Shown here piece by piece: positions 63,581-64,000 of a stretch of 64,000 nucleotides of DNA. The notes under the pieces were generated by a model. It was given only the letters and a program-made list of their open reading frames with translations. It searched no databases and had not been told where the DNA came from. The stretch lies in assembly GCF_000711795.1 (NCBI RefSeq), contig NZ_JONH01000011.1:1-64000 (forward strand), in the 5' to 3' direction. Position 1 is the first letter of the stretch. Every line of letters starts with the position of its first letter. Source of the DNA: Vibrio pacinii DSM 19139 (lineage in GTDB: Bacteria > Pseudomonadota > Gammaproteobacteria > Enterobacterales > Vibrionaceae). The translations under genes and the position numbers were made by a program.

Positions 63581-64000
63581 ATGACCATCGACTGGCGCAC
63601 AGCGATCTGCCTACTGGCTATCTTGCTGACCTATCAAACGAATGCCAATACCAACGACGGCTATGGACCATTGCAAAGCTATACTCAATCCCCTTTTCAT
63701 ACCAATAGCCTTTCTCCACAGTTGCGCTCTGGTTTTTCGATGCCTGTTGACCACAGTGAAGTTTACGCATCAGGTGTCGTGTCGAGTATCTGGGCAGTCA
63801 CGGAGCAATATGAACTCGATTATTATCAAAATCAGCTCGCGATTGGAGGCAAATGGCAGTGGAACGAGCGCTGGCAGGTAGACCTTAATTACCGTTGGAA
63901 TTACGCGGGCAATAACCATCTCGATCGATTAACAATTGCTTTTCATGATTGGGTTGGACTCGAACAAAACGGCCGGACGGAAGTTAACAATGATCGCTTC
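63581..64000 (+). CDS. DUF3187-type outer-membrane beta-barrel protein (cut by window end)
   Basis: Starting at ATG 63581 with GGAGG upstream, the frame is open to the window end (140 codons seen). It has a signal peptide (MTIDWRTAICLLAILLTYQT then NAN). The mature part begins NDGYGPLQSYTQSPFHTNSL and has alternating aromatic strands such as GGKWQWNERWQVDLNYRWNY, as in DUF3187 barrel proteins found next to relV in vibrios. C-terminus is outside the window. Confidence 0.72.
   Translation, partial: MTIDWRTAICLLAILLTYQTNANTNDGYGPLQSYTQSPFHTNSLSPQLRSGFSMPVDHSEVYASGVVSSIWAVTEQYELDYYQNQLAIGGKWQWNERWQVDLNYRWNYAGNNHLDRLTIAFHDWVGLEQNGRTEVNNDRF

Noticed and set aside
1..64000. CRISPR arrays, transposases, phage genes, tRNA or rRNA genes
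   Set aside because: No regularly spaced repeats, transposase motifs, integrases or structural RNA signatures were found on reading both strands.

Overview
The window looks like an ordinary stretch of a Vibrionaceae main chromosome (gammaproteobacteria, moderate GC). Supporting this are a RelV-type small alarmone synthetase next to tpm and purT, a sigma-54/IHF style intergenic promoter, a LapA-type adhesin with its TolC and OmpA partners, LrgAB, a cobTSUC salvage operon and a GntR-controlled methylcitrate operon. I see no insertion sequence, prophage, CRISPR array, tRNA or rRNA. Both ends cut through genes.

Layout. 1-3.6 kb: the N-terminus of a giant repeat adhesin (minus strand, 3' end outside the window), divergent from its probable outer-membrane exporter and an OmpA-family lipid/peptidoglycan anchor. 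3.7-8.4 kb: housekeeping genes (DUF2750, queC-queE, HAD phosphatase, an exported Nudix-membrane fusion, GNAT). 8.5-17.3 kb: methylcitrate operon gntR-prpB-prpC-acnD-prpF-prpE read leftward from a promoter carrying two identical 12-bp palindromes. 17.4-20.3 kb: an orphan lipoprotein and an M28 aminopeptidase lipoprotein. 20.4-23.8 kb: tctCBA tricarboxylate uptake. 23.8-28.6 kb: a TolC-HlyD-ABC2-ABC2 export operon with no ATPase gene. 28.6-31.9 kb: a CHASE4-PAS-GGDEF-EAL protein with a broken GGDEF motif, and a small P-loop kinase. 32-36 kb: metA with a MetJ site, a PilF-like TPR lipoprotein, rlmF with a metallopeptidase, and a glutaredoxin. 36-39.7 kb: a periplasmic binding protein plus hybrid kinase pair built like LuxP-LuxQ. 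39.8-44.8 kb: ModF-like ABC protein, LysR/MFS divergent pair, DUF1415, MazG-like pyrophosphatase. 44.8-53.6 kb: B12 block (btuCD, cobT-S-U-C with a flavin reductase and pepF) plus astE. 53.7-64 kb: a 28-codon basic peptide, NAD(P)-binding protein, tcyP, sbcB, lrgAB, cdd, purT, tpm, relV and a DUF3187 gene cut by the window end.

How parts fit together. The adhesin has a LapG-type TAAG site, so its surface retention should respond to c-di-GMP; the EAL protein at 28.7-31.4 kb is a plausible c-di-GMP sink. Propionyl-CoA disposal (prp) and tricarboxylate uptake (tct) are metabolically close. Cobalamin import (btuCD) and nucleotide-loop assembly (cobTSUC) form a salvage-only pathway. Purine and pyrimidine salvage genes carry recognisable PurR and CytR-like sites.

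The most interesting unexplained item is the 345-bp gap at 44812-45156. On the minus strand it has a near-consensus sigma-54 promoter, a perfect IHF consensus and a terminator about 147 nt downstream, with no convincing reading frame: a candidate sigma-54-dependent small RNA that does not resemble Qrr. Other items are a LuxPQ-like sensor pair, the ATPase-less exporter with an 18-bp perfect palindrome, a three-way-junction leader at 54053-54108, a 28-aa basic peptide with a perfect Shine-Dalgarno, and the signal-peptide-like N-terminus of RelV. All of this was read by eye; no searches or folding calculations were run.
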